The notes below the pieces were generated by a model that ran no database searches, was not told where the DNA came from, and was given only the letters and a program-made list of their open reading frames with translations. This document shows positions 50,285 through 63,162 of a stretch of 64,000 nucleotides of DNA, in pieces (the stretch's first letter is position 1; each line of letters starts with the position of its first letter). The position numbers and the translations under genes were made by a program. Source of the DNA: Panulirus ornatus (lineage: Eukaryota; Arthropoda; Malacostraca; Decapoda; Palinuridae); contig NC_092225.1 in the NCBI RefSeq assembly GCF_036320965.1, positions 33,950,387 through 34,014,386 of the forward strand. The letters are read 5' to 3'.

Positions 50285-51720
50285 GGACAGTGGAGAGAGG
50301 ATTGGGACGAGAGTTAGGCAGGACAGGAAAGAGAATCTTGGGACGAAAATCAGGCAGGACAGGAGAGAGAGGTCTGTGACCGATTCTGGAAGCATAGGAG
50401 ACGGAGGCTTGGGACGAGAATCAGGCAGGACAGGTGAGAGAGAGGCTTGGGACGAGAGTTAGGCAGGACAGGAGAGAGACACTGGGGAGGAGAGTCAGGC
50501 AGGATAGGAGAGAGAGGCTTCGGACGAGAATCAGGGAGGACAGGAGAGAGAGGCTTAGAAGGAGAGTCACGCAGAACAGGATAGAGAGGCTTTTGACTAA
50601 AGTCAGGCAGGAGAGGAGTTAGCCGTATTTGACGAGAGTGAGGCGGTGCAGGGGATAGTATTTTAGGACGAGAGTTAGGCAGGACAAGAGATGGAGGATT
50701 TGAAAGAGAGTCAGACAGAATAAAGAGAAAGGCTTGGGACGAGAGTCATTCAGGACAGGAGAGAGTCTTGGGTAGAGAGTCATGCAGGACAGGGGAGAGA
50801 GGCCTGGGACGAGAGTCAGGCAGGACAGGAGAGAGACGCTTAGGACGAGAATCACGCATTACAGGATAGAGAGGCTTTTGACTAGAGTCAGGCAGGACAG
50901 GAGAGAGAGGTATTTGACGAGAGTAAGGCAGGACAGGGGATAGAGCCTTGGGACGAGAGCCAGGCAGGACAAGAGAGAGAGAGGATTTAAACGAGAGTCA
51001 GACAGAACAGAGAGAAAGACTTTTGACGAGGGTCATTCAGGACAGGAGAGAGATTCTTGTGAAGAGAGTCATGCAGGACAGGGGAGAGAGGCTTGGGAGA
51101 AGAGTCAGGCAGAACAGGGGAGAGAGGCTTGGGACGAGAGTCAAGCAGGACAGGAGAGAGGGGCTTGGGAAGAGAATAAATCTAGACCGGACAAAGAGGG
51201 TTGGGACGAGAGTCAGGCTGGACAGGAGGAAGAGGGTTAGGACGAGCGTCATGCAGGACAAGAGAGAGAGCCTTAGGACGAGAGTCAGGCAGGACAGGAG
51301 AGTGAGGCTTGGGACGAGAGTCGGGCAGTATAGGAGAGAGGGCTTGGGACGATAGTCAGGCAGGACAGGGGAGGAAGGCTTGGGACGAGAGTCAGGCAGG
51401 ACAGGAGACAGAGGCTTGACGAGAGAGTCAGGCAGAACAGGAGAGAGAGTCTTAAGACGACGGTTAGGCAGGGTAGGGGAGAGAGGCTTGGGACGAGAGT
51501 CAGGCAGGACAGGACAGAGAGGGTTAGGACGAGAGTCAGGCAGGACAGGAGATAGGTGCATGGGACGAGTGTCAGGCATGACAGGAGAGAGAGGCTTGGG
51601 ACGAGAGTCAGGAAGGACAGAAGAGATATGCTTGGTACGAGAGACAGGCAGGACAGGAGATAGAGGCTTGGAACGAGAGTCAGGCATGACAGGAGAGAGA
51701 TGCTTGGGACGAAAGTCAGG
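50285..51720 (+). repeat. Segmental duplication Q, copy 2
   Basis: Clean copy of the order seen, degraded, at 46680-47000 and then cleanly at 47001-48060. It includes an unusual monomer at 50385-50410 (GACCGATTCTGGAAGCATAG), the GCCGTATTTGACGAG unit, L/M units and GATAGGTGCATGGG at 51552. Confidence 0.85.
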
Positions 51721-54499
51721 CAGGACAGGAGAGAGAGGCTTGTGACGAGTGTCAGGCAGGAGAGGAGAGAGTCTTGGGACGGGAGTCAGGCAGGGCCGGA
51801 TAGAGTGGCTTTGGGCGACAGTCAGGCAGGACACGAGAGAGAGGCTTGGGACGAGATTCAGGCAGGACAGGAGAGAGACGCTTAGGATGAAAGTCATTCA
51901 GGACAGAAGAGTGATGCTTGGGACAAGACCCAGGAAGGGTAGGAGAGAACTTCTTGGGACGAGAGTCAGGCAAGTAGGAGAAAGAGGCTTGGGACGAGAG
52001 TCAGGCGTGACATGAGAGCGAGGCTTGGGACGAGAGTCAGGCAGTACAAGAAAGAGAGCCTTGGGACGAGAGTCAGGCAGGGCAGGAGAAAGAAACTTGA
52101 GACGAGAGTCAGGCACGACAGGAGAAAGAGGCTTGGGACGAGAGTCAGGCAGGACAAGATATAGAAGCTTAGGAAGAGAGGCAGGCAGGACAGGAGAGAG
52201 AATCTTGTGACGAGAGTCATGCAGGAAAGGAGAGAGAGGCTTGGGACGAGAGTCAAGCAGGACAGGAGAGAGAGGCTTGGAACGAGAGTCAGGCAGGAGA
52301 GGAGAGAGAGGCTTTGGACGGGAGTCAGGAAGTACCGGAGAGAGAGGTTTGGGACGAGAGTCAGGCAGGACAGGAGAGAGAGGCTTGGTTCGAGAGTCAA
52401 GCAGGACAGGATATAGGGGATTGGGACAAGAATAATTCTGGACCGGACAGGGAGCGTTAAGACGAGAATCAGGCTGCACAAGAGAGAGAGGGTTCCGACG
52501 AAAGTCATGCAGGACAGGGTAGAGAGGCTTACGACGAAAGTGTGGGAGTACCGGAGAGTGAGGCTTGGGACGAGAGTCAGTCAGGACAGGCGTGAGGGAC
52601 TTTGAACGAGAGTCAGGCACGACAGGAGAGAAAGGCTTGGCACGAGAGTCAGGCAGGCAAGAGACAGAAGCTTGGGAGAAGAGGCAGGCAGGACAGGAGA
52701 GAGAAGCTTGGGACGAGAGTCAGGCAGGACAGAAGAGATAGGCTTGGGATAGAGTTAGGCAGGATTTGAGAGGGAGGCTTTGGACGAGAATCAGGCAGGA
52801 AAGGTGAGATAGTCTTGGGACGAGAGTCAGGCAGGACAGGGGAGAAAGGCTTGGGACGAGAGCCAGGCAGGAAAGGAGAGAGAGGCTTGGGACGACGGTC
52901 AGGCAGGGTAGGAGAGAGAGGTTTCGGACGAGAGTCAGTCAGGAGAGGAGAGAGAGGGTAGGACGAGAGTCAGGCAGGACATGAGATTGATGCCCTGGAC
53001 GAGTGTCTGGCATGACAGGAGAGAGAGGCTTTGGACGACAGTCAGGAAAGACATAAGAGATAAGCTTGGCACGAGAGTCAGGAAGGACAGGAGATAAGCT
53101 TGGCACGAGAGTCAGGAAGGACAGGAGATAGAGGCTTGGGACGAGAGTCAGGAAGGACAGGAGAGAGAGGGTTGGGACGAGAGTCAGGCAGGACAGGAGA
53201 GAGAGGCTTGGGACGAGAGTCAGGCTGGACAGAAGAGAGAGGCTTAGGACGAGAGTCAGGCAGGACAGGAGAGAGAGACTTAGGATGAGAGTCAGGCAGG
53301 ACAGAAGAGATAGGCTTGAGTACATAGTCAGGCAGGACAGGAGAGAAAGGCTTGGGACGAGAGTCAGGTAGGACAGGGGAGAGAGGCTTGGGATGAGAGT
53401 CAGGAAGGACAGGAGAGAGAGAGGCTTGACGAGAGAGTTAGGCAGGACAGTTGAAAGAGGTTTAGGACGACGGTCAGGCAGGGTAGGAGAGAGAGGCTTG
53501 GGACGAAAGTCAGGCAGGACACGAGAGAGAGGGTTAGGAAGAGAGTCAGGAAGGACAGGAGGTAGATGCTTGGGACGAGGGTCAGGCAGGACAGGAGAGT
53601 GGGGCTTGGGACGAGAGCCAGGAGGGACATAAGAGATATGCTTGGGACGAGAGTCAGGCAGGACAGGAGAGAGAGGCATGGAAAGATAGTCAGGCATGAA
53701 ATGGTAGGGGCTTGGGACGAGAGTCAGGAATGACAGGAGAATGAGTCTTGGGAAGAGAGTCAGGCAGGAAAGGAGAGAGAGGCTTTGGACGGGGGTCAGG
53801 CAGGGACGGATAGAAAGGCTTGGGACGAGAAACAGGCAGGGCAGGACAGAGAGGCTTAGGACGAGATTCAGGCTCGAGAGGAGAGAGGCTTCGTACAAGT
53901 GTCAGGCAGGGTAGGAGAGAGGGAGTTGACACGAGAGTCAGGCAGGATAGGAGAGAGAGGCTTAGGACGAGAATCATGCACCGTAGGAGAGAGGGGCTTC
54001 GGACAAGAGTCAGGAAGGACAGGACGGAGACTCTTGGGAAGAGAGTCAGGCAGGGCAGGAGAGAGATCCTTGGGATGCGAGTCAGGCAGGATAGAAGAGA
54101 GAGTCATGGGACGAGAGTCAGGAAGGACAGGAGGGAGAGTCTTCGGACGAGAGTCAAGTAGGACAGGAGAGAGAGGCTTGAGACGAGAATCAGGCAAGAC
54201 AGGAGAGAGAGGCTTGGGACCAGAGCTAGACAGGATAGGAGAGAAAGGCTTTGGACGAGAGTTATTCAGGAAAGGAGAGAGAGGCTTGGGGCCAGAGTGA
54301 AGCAGGAATGGAGAGAGAGGCCTGGGACGAGCTTCAGGCAAGACAGTAGAGGGAGGCTTGGGACGAGAGTCAGGCAGGACAGGACAGAGAGGCTTAGGAT
54401 GAGAGACAGGCAGGACAGAATAGAGAATCATGGGACGAGAGTCAGGCAGAACAGGAGAAAGAGTCATGCAGGACAGGAGATAGAGGGTTAGGACGAGAG
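51721..54499 (+). repeat. Segmental duplication J, copy 1
   Basis: 51750-53300 matches 55170-56700 at an offset of about 3,400 bp (GTACAAGAAAGAGAG at 52051, GAATAATTCTGGACCGG at 52430, GATTGATGCCCTGGACGAG near 52985). 53300-54440 matches 57355-58495 at an offset of about 4,055 bp (GGCTCGAGAGGAGAG at 53871, GAATCATGCACCGTAGG at 53971, GAGCTAGACAGGATAGG at 54222). The jump in offset is explained mostly by the 288-bp triplication in copy 2. Confidence 0.88.
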
Positions 54500-54512
54500 T
54501 CAGGCAGGATAG

Positions 54513-54728
54513 GAGGTAAAGGCCTGAGACGAGTGTCAGGCAGGAAGGGAGAGCGAGGCTTGGAACGAGAGTCAAGGGGGACAGGAGAAAGAATCTTGGA
54601 ACGAGAGTCAGGCAGGAAATGAGGTAAAGCCCTGAGACGAGTGTCAGGCAGGAAAGGAGAGCGAGGCTTGGAACGAGAGTCAAGGGGGACAGGAGAAAGA
54701 ATCTTGGAACGAGAGTCAGGCAGGACAG
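54513..54728 (+). repeat. 108-bp tandem doubling (three monomers)
   Basis: The unit beginning GAGGTAAAG and containing GAGCGAGGCTTGGAACGAG and GTCAAGGGGGACAGGAG occurs at 54513 and again at 54621. The copies differ at a few bases (GGCCTGAG against GCCCTGAG; GGAAGGGAG against GGAAAGGAG). Confidence 0.9.
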
Positions 54729-55099
54729 GAGAGAAAGTCTTCGGACGAGAGTCAAGCAGGACAGGAGAGAGAGGCTTGAGACGAGAGTCAGGCAGGACAG
54801 GAGAGAGTGCCTTAGGACGAGAGCCAGACAGGCTAAGAGAGAAAGGCTTTGGACGAGACTTATTCAGGACAGGAGAGAGAGCCTTGGGACGAGAGCAAGA
54901 CAGGCTTTGAGAGAAAGGCTTGGGACGAGACTTATTCAGGATAGGAGAGAGAGGTTTGGGGCCAGAGTCAAGCAGGACATGATAGTGAGGCGTAGGACGA
55001 GATTCATACAAGACAGGAGAGAGAGGCTTGGGATGAGAGTCAGGCAGGACAGGAGAGAGAGAGGCTTGGGACGAGAGTCAGGCATGACGGGAGAAAGAT
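54729..55099 (+). repeat. Monomers with 72-bp doubling
   Basis: A two-monomer unit with GACAGGCT followed by GAGAGAAAGGCTT and GAGACTTATTCAGGA is repeated at offset 72 (54827 and 54899) with a few differences. Related units return at 58950-59150 as a 144-bp doubling. Confidence 0.85.
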
Positions 55100-58000
55100 G
55101 CTTGGGACGAGAGTCAGGCAGGACAGGAGAGAGAGGCTTGGGACGAGAGTCAGGTAGGGTCGGATAGAGAGTCTTGGGACGGGAGTCAGGCAGGGCCGGA
55201 TAGAGTGGCTTTGGACGACAGTCAGGCAGGACACGCGAGAGAGGCTTGGGACGAGAGTCAGGCAGGACAGGAGAGAGACGCTTAGGATGAAAGTCATTGA
55301 GGACAGAAGAGTGATGCTTGGGACAAGCGCCAGAAAGGGTAGGAGAGATGGGCTTGGGACGAGAGTCAGTCAAGTAGGAGAACGAGGCTTGGGACGAGAG
55401 TCAGGAAGTACATGAGAGAGAGGCTTGGGACGAGAGTCAGGCAGTACAAGAAAGAGAGGCTTGGGACGAGAGTCAGGCAGGGCAGGAGAAAGAAACTTAG
55501 GACGAGAGTCAGGCACGACAGGAGAGAGAGGCTTGGGACGAGAGTCAGGCAGGACAAGATATAGAAGCTTAGGAAGAGAGGCAGGCAGGACAGGAGAGAT
55601 AATCTTGTGACGAGGGTCAGGCAGGACAGGAGAGAGAGGATTGGGACGAGAGTCAGGCAGGAGAGGAGAGAGAGGCTTTGGACGGGAGTGAGAGAGTACC
55701 GGATAGAGAGGCTTGGGACGAGAGTCAGGCAGGAGGGGAGAGAGATCCTTGGTACGAGAGTCAAGCGGGACAGGAGAGAGGGGATTGGGACGAGAATAAT
55801 TCTGGACCGGACAGGGAGCGTTAGGACGAAAATCAGGATGCACAGGAGAGAGAGGGTTGCGACTAAAGTCATGCAGGACAGGAGAGAGAGGCTTAGGACG
55901 AAAGTCAGGGAGTACGGGAAAGTGAGGCTTGGGACGAAAGTCAGGCAAGATAGGAGAGAAGGGCTTTTGACGAGAGTCAGGCAAGTAGGAAAAAGAGGAT
56001 TGGAACGAGAGTCAGGCAGGACATGAGAGAGAATCCTGGGACCAGAGTCAGGCAGGACAAGAGAGAGAGAGAGGCTTGGAACGAGAGTCAGTCAGGACAA
56101 GAGTGAGGGACTTGGAACGAGAGTCAGGCACGACAGGAGAGAAAGGGTTGGCACAAGAGTCAGGCAAGAAAACAGATAGAAGCTTGGGAGAAGAGGCAGG
56201 CAGGACAAGAGAGAGAAGCTTGGGACGAGAGTCAGGCAAGACAGAAAAGAGATAGGCTTGGGACAGAGTCAGGCAGGATATGAGAGGGAGGCTTTGGACG
56301 AGAATCAGGCAGGAAAGGTGAGATAGTCTTGGGACGAGAGTCAGGCAGGACAGGGGATAAAGGCTTGGGACGAGAGTCAGGCAGGACAGGAGAGAGAGGC
56401 TTGGGACGACTGTCAGGCAGGGTAGGTGAGAGAGGCCTCGGACGAGAGTCAGTCAGGACAGGAGAGAGAGGGTTAGGACGAGAGTCAGGCAGGACATGAG
56501 ATTGATGCCCTGGACGAGTGTCAGGCATTACAGGAGAGAGAGGCTTCGGACGAGAGTCAGGAAAGACATATGAGTTGAGCTTGGCTCTTTTGTCAGGAAG
56601 GACAGGAGATAGAGGCTTGGGACGAGAGTCAGGAAGGACAGGAGAGAGAGGGTTGGGACAAGAGTCAGGCAGGACAGGAGAGAGAGGCTTGGGACGACTG
56701 TCAGGCAGGGTAGGTGAGAGAGGCCTCGGACGAGAGTCAGTCAGGACAGGAGAGAGAGGGTTAGGACGAGAGTCAGGCAGGACATGAGATTGATGCCCTG
56801 GACGAGTGTCAGGCATTACAGGAGAGAGAGGCTTCGGACGAGAGTCAGGAAAGACATATGAGTTGAGCTTGGCTCTTTTGTCAGGAAGGACAGGAGATAG
56901 AGGCTTGGGACGAGAGTCAGGAAGGACAGGAGAGAGAGGGTTGGGACAAGAGTCAGGCAGGACAGGAGAGAGAGGCTTGGGACGACTGTCAGGCAGGGTA
57001 GGTGAGAGAGGCCTCGGACGAGAGTCAGTCAGGACAGGAGAGAGAGGGTTAGGACGAGAGTCAGGCAGGACATGAGATTGATGCCCTGGACGAGTGTCAG
57101 GCATTACAGGAGAGAGAGGCTTCGGACGAGAGTCAGGAAAGACATATGAGTTGAGCTTGGCTCTTTTGTCAGGAAGGACAGGAGATAGAGGCTTGGGACG
57201 AGAGTCAGGAAGGACAGGAGAGAGAGGGTTGGGACAAGAGTCAGGCAGGACAGGAGAGAGAGGCTTGGGACGAGAGTCAGGCTGGACAGGAGAGAGAGGC
57301 TTAGGACGAGAGTCAGGCAGGATAGGTGAGAGAGACTTGGAATGAGAGTCAGGCAGGACAGAAGAGATAGGCTTGAGTACATAGTCAGGCAGGACAGGAG
57401 AGAAAGGCTTGGGACGAGAGTCAGGTAGGACAGGGGAGAGAGGCTTGAGATGAGAGTCAGGAAGGACAGGAGAGAGAGGCTTGACGAGAGAGTTAGGCAG
57501 GACAGGAGAAAGAGGCTTAGGACGACGGTCAGGCAGGGTAATAGAGAGAGGCTTGGGACGAGAGTTAGGCAGGACACGAGAGAGAGGTTTAGTAAGAGAG
57601 TCAGGAAGGACAGGAGGTAGATGCTTGGGACGAGGGTCAGGCAGGACAGGAGAGTGGGTTTTGGGATGAGAGTCAGGAGGGACATAAGAGATATGCTTGG
57701 AACGAGAGTCAGGCAGGACAGGAGAGAGAGGCATGGAAAGACAGTCAGGCTTGAAAGGGGAGAGGCTTGGGACGAGAGTCAGGAATGACAGGAGAATGAG
57801 TCTTGGGAAGAGAGTCAGGCAGGAAAGGAGAGAGAGGCTTTGGACGTGGGTCAGGCAGGGACGGATAGAGAGGCTTGGGACGAGGGACAGGCAGGACAGG
57901 ACAGAGAGGCTTGGGACGAGATTCAGGCTCGAGAGGAAAGAGGCTTCGTACAAGTGTCAGGCAGGGTAGGAGAGAGGGAGTTGACACGAGAGCCAGGCAG

Positions 58001-58510
58001 GATAGGAGAGAGAGGCTTAGGACGAGAATCATGCACCATAGGAGAGAGGGGCTTCGGACAAGAGTCAGGAAGGACAGGACGGAGACTCTTGGGAAGAGAG
58101 TCAGGCAGGGCAGGAGAGAGACCCTTGGGATGCGAGTCAGGTAGGGTAGAAGCGAGTCATGGGACGAGAGTCAGGCAGGACAGGAGGGAGAGTCTTCGGA
58201 CGAGAGTTAAGCAGGAAAGGAGAGAGAGGCTTGAGACGAGAATCAGGCAGGACAGGAGAGAGAGGCTTGGGACCAGAGCTAGACAGGATAGGAGAGAAAG
58301 GCTTTGGACGAGAGTTATTCAGGAAAGGAGAGAGAGGCTTGGGGCCAGAGTGAAGCAGGAATGGAGAGAGAGGCATGGGACAAGAGTCAGGCAAGACAGT
58401 AGAGGGAGGCTTGGGACGAGAGTCAGGCAGGACAGGACAGAGAGGCTTAGGATGAGAGACAGGCAGGACAGAATAGAGAAGCATGGGACGAGAGTCAGGC
58501 AGAAGAGGAG
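55100..58510 (+). repeat. Segmental duplication J, copy 2
   Basis: Second copy of 51721-54499, enlarged by the 288-bp triplication at 56373-57236. Units such as GAGTACATAGTCAGG (57371; 53310 in copy 1) and GGAGCTAGACAGG-type units keep the same order. The last D-type AATAATTCTGG marker of the window is at about 55797; none was seen in the remaining 8 kb. Confidence 0.88.
56373..57236 (+). repeat. Three exact 288-bp tandem copies
   Basis: Copies span 56373-56660, 56661-56948 and 56949-57236, followed by a 35-bp partial start. They are identical in every line compared, and 288 = 8 x 36. Each contains the rare monomer with GACATATGAGTTGAGCTTGG followed by CTCTTTTGTCAGGAAGG (56569, 56857, 57145). 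The related single-copy region at 53030-53100 has a GACATAAGAGATAAGC unit instead. This is the clearest recent local amplification in the window. Confidence 0.96.
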
Positions 58511-58925
58511 AGAGAGGCTTGGGACGAGAGTCATGAAGGACAGGAGAGAGAGGGTTAGGACGAGAGTCAGGCAGGATAGGAGATAAAGGCCTGGGGCGAG
58601 TGTCAGGCAGGAAAGGAGAGCGAGGCTTGTGACGAGAGTCAGTGGGGACAGGAGAAAGAGTCTTGGGGCGAGAGTGAGGCAGGACAAGAGGTAGAAGCTT
58701 GGGAGGAGAGGCAGGCAGGACCGGTGAGAGAGAAATTGGACGAGAGGCAGGCAGGACAGGAGAGAAATGCTTGGGACGAGAGTCAGGCTGGACAGGAGAG
58801 AGAGGATTAGGACGACAGTCGGGCAGAACAGAAGAGAGAGGATTGGGACGTCGTACCAAAGTCTTCGGACGAGAGTCAAGCAGGACAGTAGAGAGAGGCT
58901 TGAGGAGAGAGTCAGGCAGGACAGG
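58511..58925 (+). repeat. Array segment with odd junction at 58850
   Basis: Ordinary monomers up to 58848, matching 60190-60520 at offset 1,676 bp. At 58849-58866 the register breaks with GGGACGTCGTACCAAAG before GTCTTCGGACGAGAG resumes. The CGTACCAAA piece does not resemble any monomer word. It may mark a deletion or exchange breakpoint. Confidence 0.7.
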
Positions 58926-59213
58926 AGAGAGGGCCTTGGAACGAGAGCCAGACAGGCTAAGAGAGAAAGGCTTGGGACGAGACTTATTCAGGAGAGGAGA
59001 GAGAGGTTTGGGGCCAGAGTCAAGCAGGACAGGAGAGAGAGGCTTGGGACGAGAGTCAGGCAGGGCAGGAGAGAGAGCCTTGGAACGAGAGCCAGACAGG
59101 CTAAGAGAGAAAGGCTTGGGACGATACTTATTCAGGAGAGGAGAGAGAGGTTTAGGGCCAGAGTCAAGCAGGACAGGAGAGAGAGGCTTGGGACGAGAGT
59201 CAGGTAGGACAGG
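58926..59213 (+). repeat. 144-bp tandem doubling (four monomers)
   Basis: The four-monomer unit with GAGCCAGACAGGCTAAGAG, GACTTATTCAGGAGAGG, GGGGCCAGAGTCAAGC and GGCTTGGGACGAGAG occurs twice at offset 144 bp (for example 58947 and 59091). The copies differ at a few positions (GGGACGAGACTT against GGGACGATACTT; TTTGGGGCC against TTTAGGGCC). Confidence 0.9.
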
Positions 59214-61069
59214 GGAGAGAGGCTTGGAACGAGAGTCAGCCATGACAGGAGAGAGGCTTGGGACGAGAGTCAGGCACGAGAGGAGAACGAAGCTTTGGGG
59301 GGAGTGTCAGGGGGGACAGGAGAAAGAATCTGGGGACGAGAGACAGGCAAGGCAGGAGAGAGAGGCTTGGGAGGAGAGGCAAACGGTACCGGAGAGAGAG
59401 GCATGGGACGAGAGTCAATCAGGACAGGAGAGAGAGGCTTGGGACGAGAGTCAAGCAGGACAGGAGAGAGAGGCTTGGGACGAGAGTCAGGAAGGACAGG
59501 AGAGAGAGGCTTGGGAGGATATGCAGGCAAGATAGGAGATAGAAGCCTGGGACGAGAGTCAGGCAGGACAGTAGAGAAAGCCTTGGGACGAGAGTCAGGC
59601 AGGGCAGGGGAGAGAGGCTTGGGACTAGAGTCAGGCAGGACTGGAGAAAGAAGCTTGACGAGAGAGTCAGGCAGGACAGTAGAGAGAGGCATTGGACGAC
59701 GGTCAGGCAGGGTAGGAGAGAGAGGCTCGGGACGAGAGTCAGGCAGGACAGGAGAGAGATGCTTAGGACGAGAGCCAGGAATGACAGGAGAGAGATGTTT
59801 GAGAAGAGAGTCAGGCAGGACAGGAGAGAGAGGCTTGGGATGAGAGTCAGGCATGGCCGGATAAAGAGGCATGGGATGGGAGTCAGGCAGGATAGAAGAG
59901 AGAGTCATAGAACTAGAGTCAAGCAAGAAAGGAGGGAGAGTCTTCGGACGAGAGTCAAGCAGGGCAGGAGAGAGAGGCTTGAGACGAGAGTCAAGCAGGA
60001 CAGGAGAGAGAGGCTTGGGGCCAGAGTCAAGAAGGAATGGAAAGAAAGGCCTGGGACGAGAGTCAGGCAAGACAGGAGAGAGAGTCATGTGACGAGAGTC
60101 AGGCGGGACAGGACAGAGAGGCTTAGCATGAGAGACAGGCAGGACAGAAGAGAGAAGCGTGGGACGATAGTCAGGCAGGACAGGAGAGAGAGGCTTGGGA
60201 CGAGAGTCTCTCAGGACAGGAGAGAGAGGGTTATGACGAGAGTCAGGGAGGATCGGAGATAAAGGCCTGGGTCGTGTGTCAGGCAGGAGAGAACAGCGAG
60301 GCTTGTGACGAGAGTCAGGGGGGACAGGAGAAAGAGTCTTGGGGCGAGAGTGAGGCAGGACAAGAGGTAGAAGCTTTTGAGGAGAAGCAGGCAGGGCCGG
60401 TGAGAGAGAAATTGGACGAGAGGCAGGCAGGACAGGAGAGAAATGCTTGGGACGAGAGTCAGGCTGGACAGGAGAGAGAGGATTAGGACGACAGTCGGGC
60501 AGAACAGAAGAGAGAGGATTGAGACGAGAGTTAGGCAGGACAGGAGAGAGAGACTTGGGAGGAGAGGCTGGCAGGACCGGATAGAGAGGCAGGGGACGAG
60601 AGTCAGGCAGGACAGGAGAGAGAGGCTTGGGACGAGAGTCAGGCAGGACAGAAGAGAGAGGATTGGGGCGAGAGTCAGGCAGGACAGGAGAGAGAGACTT
60701 TGGAGGAGAGGCTGGCAGGACCGGAGAGAGAGGCAGGGGACGAGAGTCAGGCAGGACAGGAGAGAGCGGCTTGGGACGAGAGTCAGGTAGGACAGGAGAG
60801 AGAAGCTTGGGACGAGAATCCTGCAGGGTAGAAGAGGGGCTTCAAACGAGAGGCAGTCAGGACAGAGGGGAGAGTCTTGTGACGAGAGTTAGGCAGGACA
60901 GGAAAGAGAGGCTTGGGATGAGTGTCAGGCAAGATAGAAGAGAGAGGCAGTGGACAAGAGTCAGGCAGGACAGGAGAGAGAGTCTTCGGACGATAGTCAA
61001 GCAAAACAGGAGACAGAGGCTTGGGACGAAAGTCATCCCGGACAGGAAAGAGAGGCTTAAGAGGAGAGG
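59214..61069 (+). repeat. Array segment, GGAGAGGCAGG subfamily begins
   Basis: Monomers with GGGAGGAGAGGCAGGCAGG, GGGGGGACAGGAGAAAG and GGACCGGAGAGAG become frequent. 60240-60510 matches 58565-58840 at offset 1,676 bp. A GGACCGG-containing four-monomer order near 60560-60620 is repeated near 60705-60765 (about 144 bp). A GATGGGAGTCAGGCAGG unit lies near 59875. No non-repeat DNA is seen. Confidence 0.78.
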
Positions 61070-61720
61070 CAGGCGGGATATTAGATAGACGCCTGGGACG
61101 AGTGTCAGGCAGGACAGGAGAGCGAGGGTTGGGACGAGAGTCAGGAGGGAGAGGAGAAAGAGTCTTGGGACGAGAGTCAGGCAGGACAGGAGAGAGAGAC
61201 TTGGGAGGAGAGGCAGGCAGGACAGGAGAGAGAGGCATGGGACGAGAGTCAGGCAGGGCAGGAGAGAGAGGCATTTGACGAGACTCAGGCAGGACAGGAG
61301 AGAGAAGCTTGAAATGACAATCAGGAAGGACTGGAGAGAGAGGCTTGGGACGCGAGTCAGGACATGAGAGAGAGGCTTGGGAGGAGAGGAAGACAGGAAC
61401 GGAGAGAGAGGCATCGGACGAGAGTCATTCAGAACAGGAGAGAGAGGCTTGGGAAGAGAGTCAGGCAGGACACGAGAGAGAGGCTTCGGATGAGAGTCAG
61501 GCGAGACGAAAGACAGAGTCATGGGACGAGAGTCTGGCAGGACAGGAGAGAGAGTCTTAGGACGAGAGTTAGGCAGGACTGGAGAGAGAGAGGCTTGAGA
61601 AGAGAGTCAGGCAGGAAAGGAGAGAGTGGCTTGGGACGAGTCAGGCAGGACAGGAAAGAGATGCTTGGGACGAGAGTGAAGCAGGACAGGAGAGAGAGGC
61701 TTGGGAGGAGAAGCAGGCAG
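61070..61720 (+). repeat. Array segment opened by GATATTAGATAGA marker
   Basis: The marker GATATTAGATAGACGCC at 61077 is followed by GGAGGGAGAGGAGAAAGAG and GGGAGGAGAGGCAGG units. It ends 644 bp later at the next marker. One monomer near 61358 is shortened (GAGTCAGGACATGAGAG). Confidence 0.78.
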
Positions 61721-63162
61721 GATATTAGATAGATGCCTGGGATGAGTGTCAGGCAGGACAAGAGAGAGAGGCTTGGGACGAGAGTAAGGGGGGAGAGGAG
61801 AAAGAGTCCTGGGACGAGAGTCAGGCAGGAGAGGAGAGAGAGGCTTGGGAGGAGAGGCAGGCAGGACCGGGGAGAGAGGCATGGGACGAGAGTCAGGCAG
61901 GAAGGGAGAGAGAGGCTTGGGACGAGAGTCAGGCAGGACAGGAGAGAGAGTCTTGGGACGAGAGTTAGGAAGGACTGGAGAGAGAGAGGCTTGAGAAGAG
62001 AGTCAGGCAGGACAGGAGAGAGAGGCTTGAGACGAGAGTCAGGCAGGACAGGAGAGAGAGGCTTGTGACGAGAGTGAAGCAGGACAGGAGAGAGAGGCTT
62101 GGGAGGAGAGGCAGGAAGATATTAGATAGATGCCTGGTAGGAATGGCAGGCAGGACAGGAGAGCGAGGCTTTGGACGAGAGTAAGGGGGGAGAGGAGAAA
62201 GAGTCATGAGACAAGAGTCAGGCAGGACAGGAGAGAGAGGCTTGGGAGGAGAGGCAGGCAGGACCGGGGAGAGAGGCATGGGACGAGAGTCAGGCATGAC
62301 AGGAGAGAGAGGCTTGGGACGAGAGTCAGGCAAGACAGGAGAGAGAGGCTTGGGACGACAGTCAAGAAGGACAGGAGAGAGAGTCTTGGGACGAGAGCCA
62401 TGCATGACACGAGAGTGAGGCTTCGGATGAGAGTCAGACAGGACAAAAGGGAGAGGCATGGGACGAGAATCAGGCAGGAAAGGAGAGAGAGGCTTGGGAG
62501 GAGAAGCAGGCAGGATATTAGATAGATGCCTGGGACGAGTGTCAGGCAGGACAAGAGAGAGAGGCTTGGGACGAGAGTAAGGGGGGAGAGGAGAAAGAGT
62601 CCTTGAACGAGAGTCAGGCAGGAGAGGAGAGAGAGGCTTGGGAGGAGAGGCAGGCAGGACCGGGGAGAGAGGCATGGGACGAGAGTCAGGCAGGAAGGGA
62701 GAGAGAGGCTTGGGACGAGAGTCAGGCAGGACAGGAGAGAGAGTCTTGGGACGAGAGTTAGGAAGGACTGGAGAGAGAGAGGCTTGAGACGAGAGTCAGG
62801 CAGGACAGGAGAGAGAGGCTTGAGACGAGAGTCAGGCAGGACAGGAGAGAGAGGCTTGTGACGAGAGTGAAGCAGGACAGGAGAGAGAGGCTTGGGAGGA
62901 GAGGCAGGAAGGATATTAGATAGATGTCTGGTAGGAATGGCAGGCAGGACAGGAGAGCGAGGCTTTGGACGAGAGTAAGGGGGGAGAGGAGAAAGAGTCA
63001 TGAGACAAGAGTCAGGCAGGACAGGAGAGAGAGGCTTGGGAGGAGAGGCAGGCAGGACCGGGGAGAGAGGCATGGGACGAGAGTCAGGCAGGACAGGAGA
63101 GAGAGGCTTGGGACGAGAGTCAGGCAAGACAGGAGAGAGAACTTGGGAGGAGAGGGCAGGGA
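61721..63162 (+). repeat. 396-bp higher-order repeat (11-monomer), about 3.5 copies
   Basis: The marker GATATTAGATAGATG occurs at 61721, 62118, 62514 and 62912, spacings of 397, 396 and 398 bp (11 x 36 = 396). Alternate copies are more alike: 61721 with 62514 (offset 793) and 62118 with 62912 (offset 794; both have the rare GGTAGGAATGGCAGG unit). So the exchanged unit was probably the 794-bp pair. Each copy also carries GAGTAAGGGGGGAGAGG. Confidence 0.9.
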